Shown in pieces: positions 45,359-55,767 of a DNA stretch of 64,000 bases. The first letter of the stretch is position 1. Each line of letters begins with the position of its first letter. The DNA is from Isosphaeraceae bacterium EP7. GTDB taxonomy: Bacteria > Planctomycetota > Planctomycetia > Isosphaerales > Isosphaeraceae. Both the position numbers and the translations under genes were made by a program. Where the stretch lies: NCBI GenBank assembly GCA_038400315.1, contig CP151667.1, positions 6,707,174 through 6,771,173 of the forward strand. Direction: 5' to 3'. A model generated the notes under the pieces. The model was not told the origin of the DNA. It saw only the letters and a list, made by a program, of their open reading frames with translations, and made no database searches.

Positions 45359-48300
45359 TTCGACCCGGCAGCCGTGGGACGGAGCCGGGAGAAGAATCGG
45401 CCGGATTCGGGCTTAGACGCGGGGGCCACCGTCGCGTTCGAGGGCCGCTGCGTCTGGGCTTGTGCCTTGGCTTTGGTCGCAACGGGTTTGGGGCTCGAAG
45501 GGGGCAAGGGAGGGAGCGTGGCCATGGTCCGGGCCAACTCGGAGTCGAGCATGGTCGACTTCATGCCGAGTGCCGAAGGTGGGGCGGCCCTTCGCCCCCC
45601 AGCCTGCGTCGGCGTCCCGATCCGTGCGCCAGCGATGGAAATAGTCGCGGGCTTGGCGCGGAACGAAGTCGGGGGGTGGGGATCTGGCAATACACTCGAA
45701 GGGGCCGGCGTCCCGATCGGGTCGTTCGTCGGCCTCGCATTGGGAGGGGCCGCGATCCCGTGCTGGATACCCGTCGGCCCCGCATTGGGAGGGGCCGCGA
45801 TCCCGTGCTGGATACCCGTCGGCCCCGCATTGGGAGGGGCCGCGATTCCGTGCTGGATACCCGTCGGCCCCGCATTGATTGGAGCATTGATTGGATTGGC
45901 GGGGGCCGATGCTCCGTGAAGGACATCAGGCTGCTCAGGAATCACCATACCCTCAGGCAGGGGGTGGGTCGAAAATTCCTCGGCCGAGGGGAGCACCGGC
46001 AGGCCGACATCGCCGCCGGCGTCGCGGGAATCGCCGGGGATGCGACTCGTAGGGGGAAAGAGGGTCGTGGGATCGTAGCCCTCGCGAAGCTGGCTGTCTT
46101 TCAGGTTCAGGCCCGGCCCGCGATAGCCGTTGGGGTGGACGTCAGGGATCGTCTCCTGGCTACGGTACAGGTCAGGACGTCGCTCGGACGGCAGCACCCT
46201 CATCGAGTTATCGACGCTGGAGGTTGAGTCGTCGTAGACCCGGTTGGACAGGTCTCGGGCCCTGCCTCGGACGACGAAGTCGGCATTCTTCAGGCGGAGG
46301 GTGTCCAGGTCGGCCACGGCCGGGGCCCATCGCAGGCCCATCAGGTCGAAGATGGTGGGGAAGATGGTGCTCTGGGCCAGGATCACGTTCTGCTGGAGCG
46401 ACGACTCGGCGTTGGGCAGGGGCCGGAACAGGATCCCCAGGGCGGGCACGTCCTCGAGCAAGGGGACACCGCGGCTGGTGCGCGACGCCTTCAGCGCCAC
46501 CTGATAGTCGGTCACCTCGCGAAGCTCATAGTTGCTGAGCTGCACCGGCCCGTGATAGAAGTGCCGCTTGACCCGGCCGAGATGCTTCTCGTCGGCCCGC
46601 ACGGGTTCGCGGACGTTGGTCGTGTACATGTAGTTGAAGTCGAAGGTGACCGCCTGGCCGTCGGGCTGGATGACCGGGCGGATCTCATAGCCGGTGCCGG
46701 TCTCGAACTTGTAGATGGCCGGGTCGGGGATCAGGGCCTCGAGGGCCGAGCCGAACTCGCGACGACCGGGCCCTGCCTGGCGGAGCACCTCCTCATCGTC
46801 GCTACGAGACAACTCGGGCAGGACGCTGCGTACCGAGCTGGCGCCGCCGCCGAGCGTGCCCTGGGCCATCGAACTGGTCGGTTGGCCGCTCTTGAGCTTC
46901 GTCAGCGACAGGAACGTCGGGTCGTTGAGTAGCGCTCCGTACTCATCTACCAGCGCCTTGGCCCCGTTCATGGCCTCGGTGATGAGGATCTCCCGCTTGG
47001 GAAGGTCGAACTCCATCGTGGCCGTGGGCGAGACCTTGGCGAACATCCGGTTGTTGGTCAGGATGCTCGTCTTCTCGATCTGGCCCAGCTGTACGTCCCA
47101 GAGCCGGCTGGCGGCGCGGACCTGGCGGAACGCCGGGTCATAGAACTGGGTGTTGAAGTCGTCATCCAGGGCCGTCGCCAGCGACTTGATATATCCGTCG
47201 ATGACGGCCGTGTGCGACCTCGTCCCCTCCAGAAGCTCGATGTACTTGTCTTCCATCTCGTCGATGAGCATGTCGAGCATCTTCTTGGAATCGAGCGGAC
47301 GGCGAGATGCGGCGAGATTCTGTTCGGCGAACTGGCGCCTCAGGTCGGCCTCCAGCAGGCTCCTGAAGCCCCGGTCGATCTTGTCGAAGACCGCGTTGGC
47401 GAGGCCTTGCAGTTCCCCTTTGACATCAATGTTGATGCGATTCCTCAGTTGCTGGGACTCGCGGTTCAAATCGCGGGTCGAGACATCGGATTTGCTGAGT
47501 TGAGAGATCAGCTTGTTGAATTCGCCGGTAAAGGATTGGGTGTTATATCGAACGGGCGTCAGAGCGATCTTCTGCGCTTCAAGAACTTGATTGAGATCTC
47601 GGAAATCCGAGAAGCGGAGGTCCGCTTCAAGCGTTAGATTCTTGAGCCGACTCAGTGTCGGTGCAACCTTGTCGATTGCGTCGAAGTGGGCGTCCTTTAG
47701 TACGAAGTTTTCGAAGAATTGCTGCAGGTCGGATGCCTCATTGATCCAACTGTGGAAGAGGGTCTTCGCAAGTACCAGATCACCTTCCCGACTATCAGGC
47801 GTCGCTGCCGCCAAGATGCCGTCTTTGTTGAATAAGAAGTAGACGCCTTTTCTGCCTCGAATCGGCAGCGTGATGTGGTTGAGCAACCCCGTGCTCTCCG
47901 CAAGCTCCTTCGCCGCGGGCGATTTCGTATTTTCGACTGACTTCAGGGAGTTGATCGCCATCTCACGGTACTCGCCAATCTTGGCTATCTGACGATCGAG
48001 ATCCGCTCGCGTCGCCTGGGTTTGGATCTCTGGCAGCGATTCCCAGCCTTTCGGCAAGGCATCAACCATCAACTGCTTCCCGTTATCATCTGCGTTGGTC
48101 ATCGATTTTGAGGCCGCAAGAAAACTCTCACGACGGCTCAAAATTTCGCGCAAAATTTCGCTCGTTTTTCGGACCGATTTGTCACTCCGATCCGAAACAT
48201 CCCGGACTCTGCCGATCTGATTTCCCAGGTCGTTGAACGCATTGAAGACGACAGTTCGCTGGCGGTTCAGCTCCTCCCGCAGGAGCCGGACGGCTTCGGT

Positions 48301-51300
48301 CGCCTCGTCTTCCTTCTTCTTCTGGCTCGCCAGCTCTTCGAGGCGGTTCCCGATGCGGTCTTCGATGAGCCCTCGCTCCTTAATCCGCTGATTCAGTTCC
48401 AGTTCGGTGACGAGGCGGCTCTTGAAGATCTGGGCGAGGCGGATGAACTCACGCTGGATGGGCGAGAGCGTCTCGTTGCCCTGGATGTCGTGGTTGAAGT
48501 AGCCGGTGAGCGACTGGAACTTGGCGTTGGCCGCGAGCAGGACGAACGCGTCCTTCTTGTGCTGGGCGTGTTTGTGCTTCTGGCCCCGGTCTCCGCCGGC
48601 CTCGAAGTAGTTCAGCTCGGCGGCGGGAAGATCGCCGGCCATCGAGGCGTGGAACTCGGCGAGGATTTCCTGTCGGGTCTCGTTCTTGGCCAGGGCCATC
48701 AGGAAGAGCGCCGAGGCCAGGCTGGTGCTGTCCATCGAGTGCAGCGACAGGACCTTGTTGCCGCTGTGGAGGAACTCACTGTCGATCGTTTGCAGCTCTC
48801 TAACGAAGTCTTCCCCGAAGAAGGCACTCACATACTTGGCGTCGCGGGCCTCCTGGGTGGTGCCGTCGGGGCAGAGGGCCGCGGATTCCACGGCTCGCCG
48901 GGCGGCGACCTTGACCACGGCGTTGCGGAGCAGTTGGCCCGACTGCATCGTGACGAACCGGGCGTGGTCGATCGAGTCCTTGATCTTCGACTTGACCTTC
49001 TCCATCCGGTCGCCGTGCTCGCCGTTGATCTGGACGGTGTGGACGGCGATGCGGACCTGGCCGGCGGGGGAATCGATCTCGTTGATCATGCGCCTGACGA
49101 TGTTGATGCCCTTGATCGGGCCTCGGAGCTGGATGACACCCTCGCCGATCACGGCGACGGAGACCTGCTCGACCGGATCGATGGAGCCGGGGACGCCCGG
49201 GGCGAACGTGTCGGGGTCCTCGCTGGCGGCGGCCACCTCCAGGCGGAACTGCTGCTCGCGGGCGCGGTCTTCCTGGAAGCCATCGCTGGTGAGCGTCTGG
49301 CTGGCCACCGCCTCGGCGTCGCGCTTGGCCTGGACATCCTTCTGGGCCGCGGTGACCGCATCGCGGGCGGCGGGCAGCGATTCGGGGACCTGCGTTGCCG
49401 TCTTGTTGGCTGCATCGCGCCGCAGTGTCAGGTCGTCGACCTGAGCTTTCAGTCTATCGATGTCCGCATCGTCTCGGTCGGCCGCCGGCACCGCCTGAGC
49501 GGCCGTGAGATCCTCCTTGGCGCGGTCGAGCTGGACCTGAAGCTGAGGGGCGACATTGTTCGCCGCGGCCCCCTGCTGCTGGAGATTATTGAGCTTCTGG
49601 TTCGCCTGCTCGAGCGCCTTCTCCGCCGCCCGCGCCTCTTGAGCCGCGCGTACGGCGGTCGCTTCCTGGAGCTTTCTCTCATCGGTCAGGCGATCCGCCT
49701 CGCGGCGAGTCTCCGACGCCAGTCGCCGACGGGTGTCAACGGCCACCTTGTTGTAGGACTCGACGTGGCGGTTGACGATCTGGGCGACCCGGTGTGCGTC
49801 CCGGTAGAAATAGAGGCGGGAGACCTTCGTATCGACCTTGTCGGAGGGGTTGAACCCGTTCGTGGGGGTGCGAGGTTCGGTGAATTCGGGATACTTCACG
49901 AACGGCGCCTGACGCCCCGGGGGAATGACGGCCGACTCCAGCGCCGCCAGTCCGCCGTTGGTCGTGGTTCGGATGAATGTCTTCGTGAAGGCACCCTTCG
50001 GCTCTCCCTGGATGCTCGACAGGGTATTGCCGTAGATGTCCTTCAAATCATTAAATTTGAACTGGATCTGATAGTTGTCGACGAGGAGCTTCGTGAATTT
50101 CAGGCTCACCGAGTTGGTCGCCTGGTCGTAGGAGGCTTCAAATTCACCGACCGGGACCGGAGTTTCGAATTCAGTCCCTCCGTTCGCACGAGTGATCGTG
50201 TAGCTCGATTTCGTCTCGGCAACTCCCTTGTCGAGGGGATTTCCGGCGAATCGAATCGTCAGGGTTTGTGCGCCGGTGGCGACTCCGAAATCGGTCGGGA
50301 GAATTTCGGATATCACTAGCGCCTTCCTGCTGACGCTCAGTGTCACCGGGTCAGAGGGCGTGCTCCGGGTGGTCCCGCTCGCCAACTCTGCCCTCAGCGT
50401 CAGGTTTCGTTCGGGCAGGTCGGGCAGATCAACCGTCCACGCGTCCCCCACGCCAGTGCCGGCGCCGGCCACGGTCCGCCATCCCTCGGCGGTGACCAGG
50501 ATGTTCGCGCCGGCGACGAATCCGGTGCCGCTCACGACGACCTTGTTGCCATTCGTGGCGAAGTTGACCCCCGCCTGGGCCGTTAGGCTGCGCAGGGGGA
50601 TGGGGTTGCCCGTCGCGGGGACCACCGAGATCGAGGTGATTGTCGGCTTGACCGACGGCTGGAATGGTGGAGTTCCATCAGTGAACGTCAGGGGAGCGGA
50701 GACGCTCTGTGAATCGAGGGTCTCGGACACGGCGAACATGTGCAGCACGCGTGTGGTGTCGGCGAAGAGGAATTCCGTGTCCCATTCTCCCCGGGCCCTG
50801 AGCGAGCCCAGCGGTGTGAGCTTCGGCCCTTTCGCGACTCGTGTAAAGGACGTGGTAGTCGAGGATTGAAAGACGTCGAACCGGAGCGGCTTTGATTCCG
50901 GTGCATTGAGTCCGACCAGGTGGATGTAGCGGTCGTGAATGGCGATCGGCTGAGTCAGGTCCGCGATCGGCTGTGGTTCGATCCCCTTAGTTGTCGAGAC
51001 ACGCACAAAGGTCGGGGCGGGGGGGCTATCGCGACGGCCGGTGACCAGGTCGATCTCATTATCGGCTGGGGCGAGAAATAACGACCAGAGATCGAGGGCC
51101 CTCAGGGTGACATGCGGTGACGAAAGAACGGGCTTGATGTCCGCAGTCTCCTCACTCACCTTCGGCCGAGTGGGCAAACTCCCGACCGTGGTCCCCGACT
51201 CGTCGACGATCACGATCGGCCGCCCGTCGGCCTGGTCGATCGTCAATTTCATCGCGTTCGCCTCCGCGTTCGGGTTAAGCCGGAAGGCCTCACCATTCAA

Positions 51301-51933
51301 CCCGGATGGAAAGCTCGTTGAATAGGTGACCGCACCCAGAGTCTCCCCGATCCCACGGATCCTGGGATGCTGGGAGCCCTTCGTGGTCGCGGAGAGGTTG
51401 ACAGTCCAGGCATTCCCCCCGTTGACCGTGACCTCATATTTTCCGGTCGAGTTAAATGTCAAGAGACAGGAGTCGGCGTCGCCGGAGACGGCGACCGGAG
51501 CAGGGACGGCTAAATTAGGGTAATTGTCGAGGCGTTTTACCTTGACTGAACCCAAAATAAGGGGGCCGCTCCCGTTCAGTTTGAGCTTTAAGATGACGGG
51601 GCCATCGGCGGTCCCGGTCAACGAATTGAGCGGCGCATTATTAGAGGGGGCCGTCAAGGTGATTGGATTCGGAGTCGATGTGTCGGGAACGACCGTGAAG
51701 GGGGACACCTGTCCAGTGCTCGCCATTGCAATCAGGGGGGCCGAGATGGTCCCCGCCTGGAAGACTGCGGGGTCGACCTGGCTTGCGGATTCGATACGTC
51801 TTGGGGCGGGGGTGGACGGCCCTTGGTCGGGGATGCTCGATTCCAAAGGCTGTCCACAGCCCGAGATAAGTCCCGTGCATAGGCAGGGGATTATGGACAG
51901 AATGGTCCATAGAATCCGCGTCGGCTTCCTCAT
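45355..51933 (-). CDS. Giant secretin-like lipoprotein with IPT/Ig, coiled-coil and repeat regions
   Basis: This 2192-residue protein has a lipobox LISGC (C26). N-terminal beta domains run to ~545, including an IPT-like unit around 430-545 (VNFATNGNKVVVSGTGFVAG). A long coiled coil occupies ~730-900 (SETRREADRLTDERKLQEAT). A secretin N-type domain lies near 920-1010 (VIQLRGPIKGINIVRRMINE, DSPAGQVRIAVHTVQ), then long helical regions. A secretin-type C-terminal block lies at ~1735-1870 (GYEIRPVIQPDGQAVTFDFN, SRGVPLLEDVPALGILFRPL). A Pro-rich tail holds three 15-residue repeats. Typical secretins are 500-800 residues, so this is a much enlarged relative that may form an outer-membrane channel. 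GGAGG precedes the ATG. Confidence 0.72.
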   Translation of the reverse strand: MRKPTRILWTILSIIPCLCTGLISGCGQPLESSIPDQGPSTPAPRRIESASQVDPAVFQAGTISAPLIAMASTGQVSPFTVVPDTSTPNPITLTAPSNNAPLNSLTGTADGPVILKLKLNGSGPLILGSVKVKRLDNYPNLAVPAPVAVSGDADSCLLTFNSTGKYEVTVNGGNAWTVNLSATTKGSQHPRIRGIGETLGAVTYSTSFPSGLNGEAFRLNPNAEANAMKLTIDQADGRPIVIVDESGTTVGSLPTRPKVSEETADIKPVLSSPHVTLRALDLWSLFLAPADNEIDLVTGRRDSPPAPTFVRVSTTKGIEPQPIADLTQPIAIHDRYIHLVGLNAPESKPLRFDVFQSSTTTSFTRVAKGPKLTPLGSLRARGEWDTEFLFADTTRVLHMFAVSETLDSQSVSAPLTFTDGTPPFQPSVKPTITSISVVPATGNPIPLRSLTAQAGVNFATNGNKVVVSGTGFVAGANILVTAEGWRTVAGAGTGVGDAWTVDLPDLPERNLTLRAELASGTTRSTPSDPVTLSVSRKALVISEILPTDFGVATGAQTLTIRFAGNPLDKGVAETKSSYTITRANGGTEFETPVPVGEFEASYDQATNSVSLKFTKLLVDNYQIQFKFNDLKDIYGNTLSSIQGEPKGAFTKTFIRTTTNGGLAALESAVIPPGRQAPFVKYPEFTEPRTPTNGFNPSDKVDTKVSRLYFYRDAHRVAQIVNRHVESYNKVAVDTRRRLASETRREADRLTDERKLQEATAVRAAQEARAAEKALEQANQKLNNLQQQGAAANNVAPQLQVQLDRAKEDLTAAQAVPAADRDDADIDRLKAQVDDLTLRRDAANKTATQVPESLPAARDAVTAAQKDVQAKRDAEAVASQTLTSDGFQEDRAREQQFRLEVAAASEDPDTFAPGVPGSIDPVEQVSVAVIGEGVIQLRGPIKGINIVRRMINEIDSPAGQVRIAVHTVQINGEHGDRMEKVKSKIKDSIDHARFVTMQSGQLLRNAVVKVAARRAVESAALCPDGTTQEARDAKYVSAFFGEDFVRELQTIDSEFLHSGNKVLSLHSMDSTSLASALFLMALAKNETRQEILAEFHASMAGDLPAAELNYFEAGGDRGQKHKHAQHKKDAFVLLAANAKFQSLTGYFNHDIQGNETLSPIQREFIRLAQIFKSRLVTELELNQRIKERGLIEDRIGNRLEELASQKKKEDEATEAVRLLREELNRQRTVVFNAFNDLGNQIGRVRDVSDRSDKSVRKTSEILREILSRRESFLAASKSMTNADDNGKQLMVDALPKGWESLPEIQTQATRADLDRQIAKIGEYREMAINSLKSVENTKSPAAKELAESTGLLNHITLPIRGRKGVYFLFNKDGILAAATPDSREGDLVLAKTLFHSWINEASDLQQFFENFVLKDAHFDAIDKVAPTLSRLKNLTLEADLRFSDFRDLNQVLEAQKIALTPVRYNTQSFTGEFNKLISQLSKSDVSTRDLNRESQQLRNRINIDVKGELQGLANAVFDKIDRGFRSLLEADLRRQFAEQNLAASRRPLDSKKMLDMLIDEMEDKYIELLEGTRSHTAVIDGYIKSLATALDDDFNTQFYDPAFRQVRAASRLWDVQLGQIEKTSILTNNRMFAKVSPTATMEFDLPKREILITEAMNGAKALVDEYGALLNDPTFLSLTKLKSGQPTSSMAQGTLGGGASSVRSVLPELSRSDDEEVLRQAGPGRREFGSALEALIPDPAIYKFETGTGYEIRPVIQPDGQAVTFDFNYMYTTNVREPVRADEKHLGRVKRHFYHGPVQLSNYELREVTDYQVALKASRTSRGVPLLEDVPALGILFRPLPNAESSLQQNVILAQSTIFPTIFDLMGLRWAPAVADLDTLRLKNADFVVRGRARDLSNRVYDDSTSSVDNSMRVLPSERRPDLYRSQETIPDVHPNGYRGPGLNLKDSQLREGYDPTTLFPPTSRIPGDSRDAGGDVGLPVLPSAEEFSTHPLPEGMVIPEQPDVLHGASAPANPINAPINAGPTGIQHGIAAPPNAGPTGIQHGIAAPPNAGPTGIQHGIAAPPNARPTNDPIGTPAPSSVLPDPHPPTSFRAKPATISIAGARIGTPTQAGGRRAAPPSALGMKSTMLDSELARTMATLPPLPPSSPKPVATKAKAQAQTQRPSNATVAPASKPESGRFFSRLRPTAAGSK
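45737..45871 (-). repeat. Three tandem 45-bp repeats coding for 15 residues
   Basis: Units at 45737-45781, 45782-45826 and 45827-45871 are nearly identical, with one base change seen in the third. A decayed fourth unit follows. On the coding strand they encode NAGPTGIQHGIAAPP in the Pro-rich tail of the secretin-like lipoprotein (residues ~2021-2066). Copy number could vary between strains. Confidence 0.92.
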
Positions 51934-52136
51934 CGACGACCTCCAGACCGGCTCCGCCGGCGTCAGGACTGCCCGTTACGCGATGTTCCTCGATGTGATT
52001 CGTATCGGCATATGGCGCTCGCGACTCCAGATGAGTTTGTCGGTCGCAGCGATTGCGGCGGCGGCCCTCGGGCGAAATCCGCCGGCGAGGGCCCATTTCC
52101 CGCACGCATCGTCGAGCCTACGCTGATGGAGGAAGA

Positions 52137-53933
52137 TCAATAGCGTGGGCTGCTTTGGGAACTCGGATAGGAGCCGAATCGGGCTACACCCCTCCTGCGG
52201 ACCGACTTGAGGCACAGGAGTTGGGAGGATGACGACGGTTCGGCGGGTTGGAATACCCCTTCCGCCGTTCGCGGATCCCGTTGGGCCAGATCGTGGCGGA
52301 CCAGTGACGACGAATAGCCCAGGTGCCTTACCTTCCAGGTGGCGGCCTTCGATTCACCCAAGGCGTCGACGTGAGGGAGAATCACGATTGGTGGGATTGT
52401 CAGAGTTTGATCGAATTTCAGGCCGTAATCGAGACGCAATTGCAACCGGACGGTGACGGGCATGGCGGGCGCCGAGGCAACGAAGCGGACCTCATAGAGC
52501 CCGTTGGGGGCGGCGACGAAGCGCATCCCCTCGTGGATCACGAGGCCCTCGGCTTCGATCTCCTCGGGGCAGTCGCCGAACTTCGGCAGGGGGAAATGGG
52601 CCGGCGCCGCGAAGTCGAATGGGGAGGTATCCTCGCGAGCATTTTCCAGGAAGGTGCGACCGCCCTGGCTGGTCAACTCGGTATCGTTCTCGGGGGGGAT
52701 GTCGCCGCGGGTCACCAGGCGAATCACGGTCGGAGTCGCATCGAAGGCGTCATCGGGCAGGCCGCGGATCGAATCCGCAGGGACTCGGAGCCGCGCGAGT
52801 TCCTTCTCGTCGAATTTCCCGTCGCTTGAAGCAATGCTTCGCGGGGTCTCTAGGTTGTTCTCATCGAATTGAATCGGTTCGTCGGCGACCGTAATGTTGG
52901 TAAAGTCCTCGATATAAACTTCCCCAAATATGGCGCTCGCGTTGGCCCCGCTACCGATGAGCACAGGGAGCAGGGGCGATCCCGTGGCTGTCGCGTCTGT
53001 CAGATTCACCAATTGAGAGCCGACATTTTTTGTATCCGCATCGGGCCAGTATTTTGCACGAATTGAATTCTGGTCGACACGTAATTGGACCCAGTACCAG
53101 ATTACGGAATCCTTGGTCGATGCAACCCATGAGACATTTTTGTCGAGTCCCTCGTTGGGTTCCAAATCCGAGTGACTGGTTTGCGAGCCTTTTTCGCTCG
53201 TCAGCCGAAAGACATTGCTCGTTTCTTCGGTTCTAAGCACGAGATTATAGCCGCGGCCTGACTCATCGGTGGACAGCCCAATGCCCAATGGCGTGGCCGG
53301 TACGAGCTTAGAATCGGGCGCCACCGCAATCCGGGCCGTGATCTGCATTGCGGACGGCGCGGTCGGCACGATACGACTCGACCCGAGTAAGAGTCTGGAC
53401 GATATGGCCGGGTCTTGCGCTCCCTTCCTCCAGATCATTTTGCCATCCTCGAGAAACCATTTCGGATCGGAGTCATTCGGGTCCGAAGGCTTTGGAATCG
53501 AGGTCCACGGCCCCTTGAGTCGCCCGTCGTCGAAATCATCAATGCGATAGATTGTCGATTTCGGTTTCGGAATTGTGGCCGAATACTGGCGGTCTCCGAA
53601 GACGGAATACGTCGATTCGGCAATCGTGCGGATCTTATAGGTGAATTTTGCCTCCGATTTTACATTCGTACGATCGACATAGACGAGCGTCGGCGGCTTG
53701 ACGGTAGTCCGGGCGACCATGACCCAGTCATTTTTACCGCTCGGTGTCCTCCAGATCTCGTAATTGAGCCCTTTACCATCGGACGGGGCATCCCAGGTGA
53801 GTCGGACAAGGTCCGACTCACCGACGACCATCCCTCTTAGGCCGGTCGGAGGATCTGGCCGATCTTGGGCGAGGACAATTTGGTTAGCCGCGATCATAAA
53901 GAAGATTGATATGAGCGTTCTTTTCTTATTCAT
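52137..53933 (-). CDS. Secreted protein with N-terminal fibronectin type III domain
   Basis: This 598-residue protein has a signal peptide ending VLAQ (about residue 23). A fibronectin type III domain follows (PDPPTGLRGMVVGESDLVRL, TWDAPSDGKGLNYEIWRTPS). Residues ~125-350 look like a jelly-roll (RIDDFDDGRLKGPWTSIPKP, YNLVLRTEETSNVF, WYWVQLRVDQNSIRAKYWPD). The C-terminal half has more beta domains. AAGGATCA precedes the ATG. It is upstream of the secretin-like gene on the same strand (203 bases apart) and may be secreted through, or assembled with, it. No catalytic motif was seen. Confidence 0.68.
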   Translation of the reverse strand: MNKKRTLISIFFMIAANQIVLAQDRPDPPTGLRGMVVGESDLVRLTWDAPSDGKGLNYEIWRTPSGKNDWVMVARTTVKPPTLVYVDRTNVKSEAKFTYKIRTIAESTYSVFGDRQYSATIPKPKSTIYRIDDFDDGRLKGPWTSIPKPSDPNDSDPKWFLEDGKMIWRKGAQDPAISSRLLLGSSRIVPTAPSAMQITARIAVAPDSKLVPATPLGIGLSTDESGRGYNLVLRTEETSNVFRLTSEKGSQTSHSDLEPNEGLDKNVSWVASTKDSVIWYWVQLRVDQNSIRAKYWPDADTKNVGSQLVNLTDATATGSPLLPVLIGSGANASAIFGEVYIEDFTNITVADEPIQFDENNLETPRSIASSDGKFDEKELARLRVPADSIRGLPDDAFDATPTVIRLVTRGDIPPENDTELTSQGGRTFLENAREDTSPFDFAAPAHFPLPKFGDCPEEIEAEGLVIHEGMRFVAAPNGLYEVRFVASAPAMPVTVRLQLRLDYGLKFDQTLTIPPIVILPHVDALGESKAATWKVRHLGYSSSLVRHDLAQRDPRTAEGVFQPAEPSSSSQLLCLKSVRRRGVARFGSYPSSQSSPRY

Positions 53934-54073
53934 GGGGTGATCCTTTGCCCTTCATGGTATGCCGGTGATCGATCTGATGCGACGGAGTCGGTTCGTGGCA
54001 ACGATCGACCATCGCCCTGAATTTGACGGGTTATGATGGCTACGATCGACGATTTGCTTCGCCGGAGGTCGGC

Positions 54074-55459
54074 CTAGCGAGGCCGACGAACTTGTGGTCG
54101 CCGTGCCGCGACGAATTCAAGCACGCTCGGCCCCTGAAGGCAGTTGCCTACTCGATCTGTGATGCCGCCGGCGGCGAGCCGCAGGTTGTAGCGACCGGGG
54201 GCCAATGGCGAACTCGGTGTGATGACGGTTCGGACCAGATTCGGGTTGTTCAGCGGGACGGAGTCGGTCGGGCTCGACTTCGCATTCGAGACGAAGCCGA
54301 GCGGTACCCGCCGGCTCGGCCGGGTGACGGCGAAATTGCCGGCGTTCCCGAGGCTGGCGAGATTCAGACCAACACCGACGTCTCGCGTGACGAGGATGAT
54401 CTGGTTAAGCAGGCGGTCATAGCCGACGCTCACGACCTGCGGTCCGATCGTGTCCACGACCAGGCGGCCCTGTTCGCCGATCAGCGAGGAACGTTCGGGG
54501 AAGCCGCCCGGCGCGTTGACCGTCGCGGTCACGGTATAAATGCCGTCCGCGAGCGGCCCGACCTGGAGATTCCAGACCCCTGCCGGGCTCGCCACGGTCT
54601 GTCCGAGCACCAAGGTGCCGACGATCCCGGGGCCGACCGCCGTGATTCTGACGAACGAGAACGGGTCGGCCTTGCCCTCGAAGGTCGGCCGGTTATCGGC
54701 GACGGCCCCGCCCCGGATTCCGACGACTTGGCCCGAGAAGGTCTGCGCCGCGACAACGGCAGTGCCGGTCGCCCGCACGATCTGGCCGTCGGTCAGCCGC
54801 GTGATCGAAGTCGTGACGCTGTACGACCCCGGGGCTGCATAGACGTTATCGGCGGTGACCGTGTAAATGTTGTTGACCGGGGTGGAGATGAGGCCCTCAG
54901 ACGTCTGGCCATCGCCCCACTGTACAACCGCTCGATAGGACGTCGCGGCGAGATCTTTGCTTGTTCCGTCTGTGAAGGTCGAGACGACCGCTCCTGTTGC
55001 AAGCTGCCCTGCGGTCGCGGTGAAGACCGTTGGCGTCACGACGATCGACGGGGCGGCCGATGCGGTGACGGTGGCCGTCCCGGCAGCGCTCGTCGTGCCG
55101 ATGCCCCGTACCGCGATGTTCACGCCGACCGTGTACGTGCTTGGGGTGCTGTATGTGTGCGATGCGAGGACGCCCAGGGAGGTGCCGGAGATCAGGGCGA
55201 CCGGGACGTCGACAGACGTCTGAGAGTCGCCCCAATTGATCGTGGCCTTCAGGTCGGCGACGCTCGCCCCAGACACGTCGGTCGTATCTAGAGTCGCGAT
55301 TTGCCCACTGAACTGGTAGCCGGCAATTGCCGTGAGGCCCGGCACAGTCAAGGTGGGCACTTCACGCGTCTCGAGCCGGTCGAATCCTAGCAAGATGATC
55401 GAAGCCCGAGATCGTGCCTTCCCCCGGGCTGCCGAGCTGTCCGCATGCGATGACGTCAT
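54074..55459 (-). CDS. Secreted Ig/PKD-like repeat protein with LExRxVP N-terminus
   Basis: This 461-residue protein has FDRLETREVPTLTVPG near residues 26-41, a planctomycete LExRxVP element. Two PKD/Ig-like units follow (INWGDSQTSVDVPVALISGT with SHTYSTPSTYTVGVNI, then VQWGDGQTSEGLISTP with VYAAPGSYSVTTSI). A bacterial Ig-like unit follows (PTFEGKADPFSFVRITAVGP, GVWNLQVGPLADGIYTVTAT), and a last beta domain ends the protein. It is likely a surface adhesin or structural protein. It lies just downstream of the gap to the divergent gene at 55768, which carries the same N-terminal element. Confidence 0.75.
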   Translation of the reverse strand: MTSSHADSSAARGKARSRASIILLGFDRLETREVPTLTVPGLTAIAGYQFSGQIATLDTTDVSGASVADLKATINWGDSQTSVDVPVALISGTSLGVLASHTYSTPSTYTVGVNIAVRGIGTTSAAGTATVTASAAPSIVVTPTVFTATAGQLATGAVVSTFTDGTSKDLAATSYRAVVQWGDGQTSEGLISTPVNNIYTVTADNVYAAPGSYSVTTSITRLTDGQIVRATGTAVVAAQTFSGQVVGIRGGAVADNRPTFEGKADPFSFVRITAVGPGIVGTLVLGQTVASPAGVWNLQVGPLADGIYTVTATVNAPGGFPERSSLIGEQGRLVVDTIGPQVVSVGYDRLLNQIILVTRDVGVGLNLASLGNAGNFAVTRPSRRVPLGFVSNAKSSPTDSVPLNNPNLVRTVITPSSPLAPGRYNLRLAAGGITDRVGNCLQGPSVLEFVAARRPQVRRPR

Positions 55460-55767
55460 AGGAGGTTTTCCGAATATGGGGTTAGTCGCGGTTGCGACGG
55501 GCGGCCGTCCGATTTCTCGTCATGCAACTCCGACATCCCAGCCTCGCGATCCGATCTATGTAGGGAATAGATGCGGAAACCTATCACATGGGACTCTTCC
55601 GCGTGCCCGATCGCGACGAATGCCTCGATTCAGGAGGGGTCGCTCGGCGGCTGGCCGCGACCGTGGGACGCTTCGCACCGTGCTTCTTCGTGCGTGCCCG
55701 TCTTCGGCCTTCGCCTGCCGTACCTTCCGGATGAGCTTGAGGGGCCGGCAATCAAGGAGGATGCGTT
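55460..55767. promoter_or_regulatory. Divergent intergenic region
   Basis: This 308-bp gap lies between two divergent genes that both encode LExRxVP proteins. It should hold two promoters. AAGGAGG near 55754 belongs to the plus-strand gene. No other element was recognised. Confidence 0.35.

Noticed and set aside
45737-45871. Tandem repeats considered as a CRISPR array
   Set aside because: The 45-bp units are directly adjacent with no spacers, in frame, and encode a protein tail. No cas genes are present.
48490-50319. 609-codon plus-strand frame
   Set aside because: It is antisense to the coiled coil and N-domain of the secretin-like gene.
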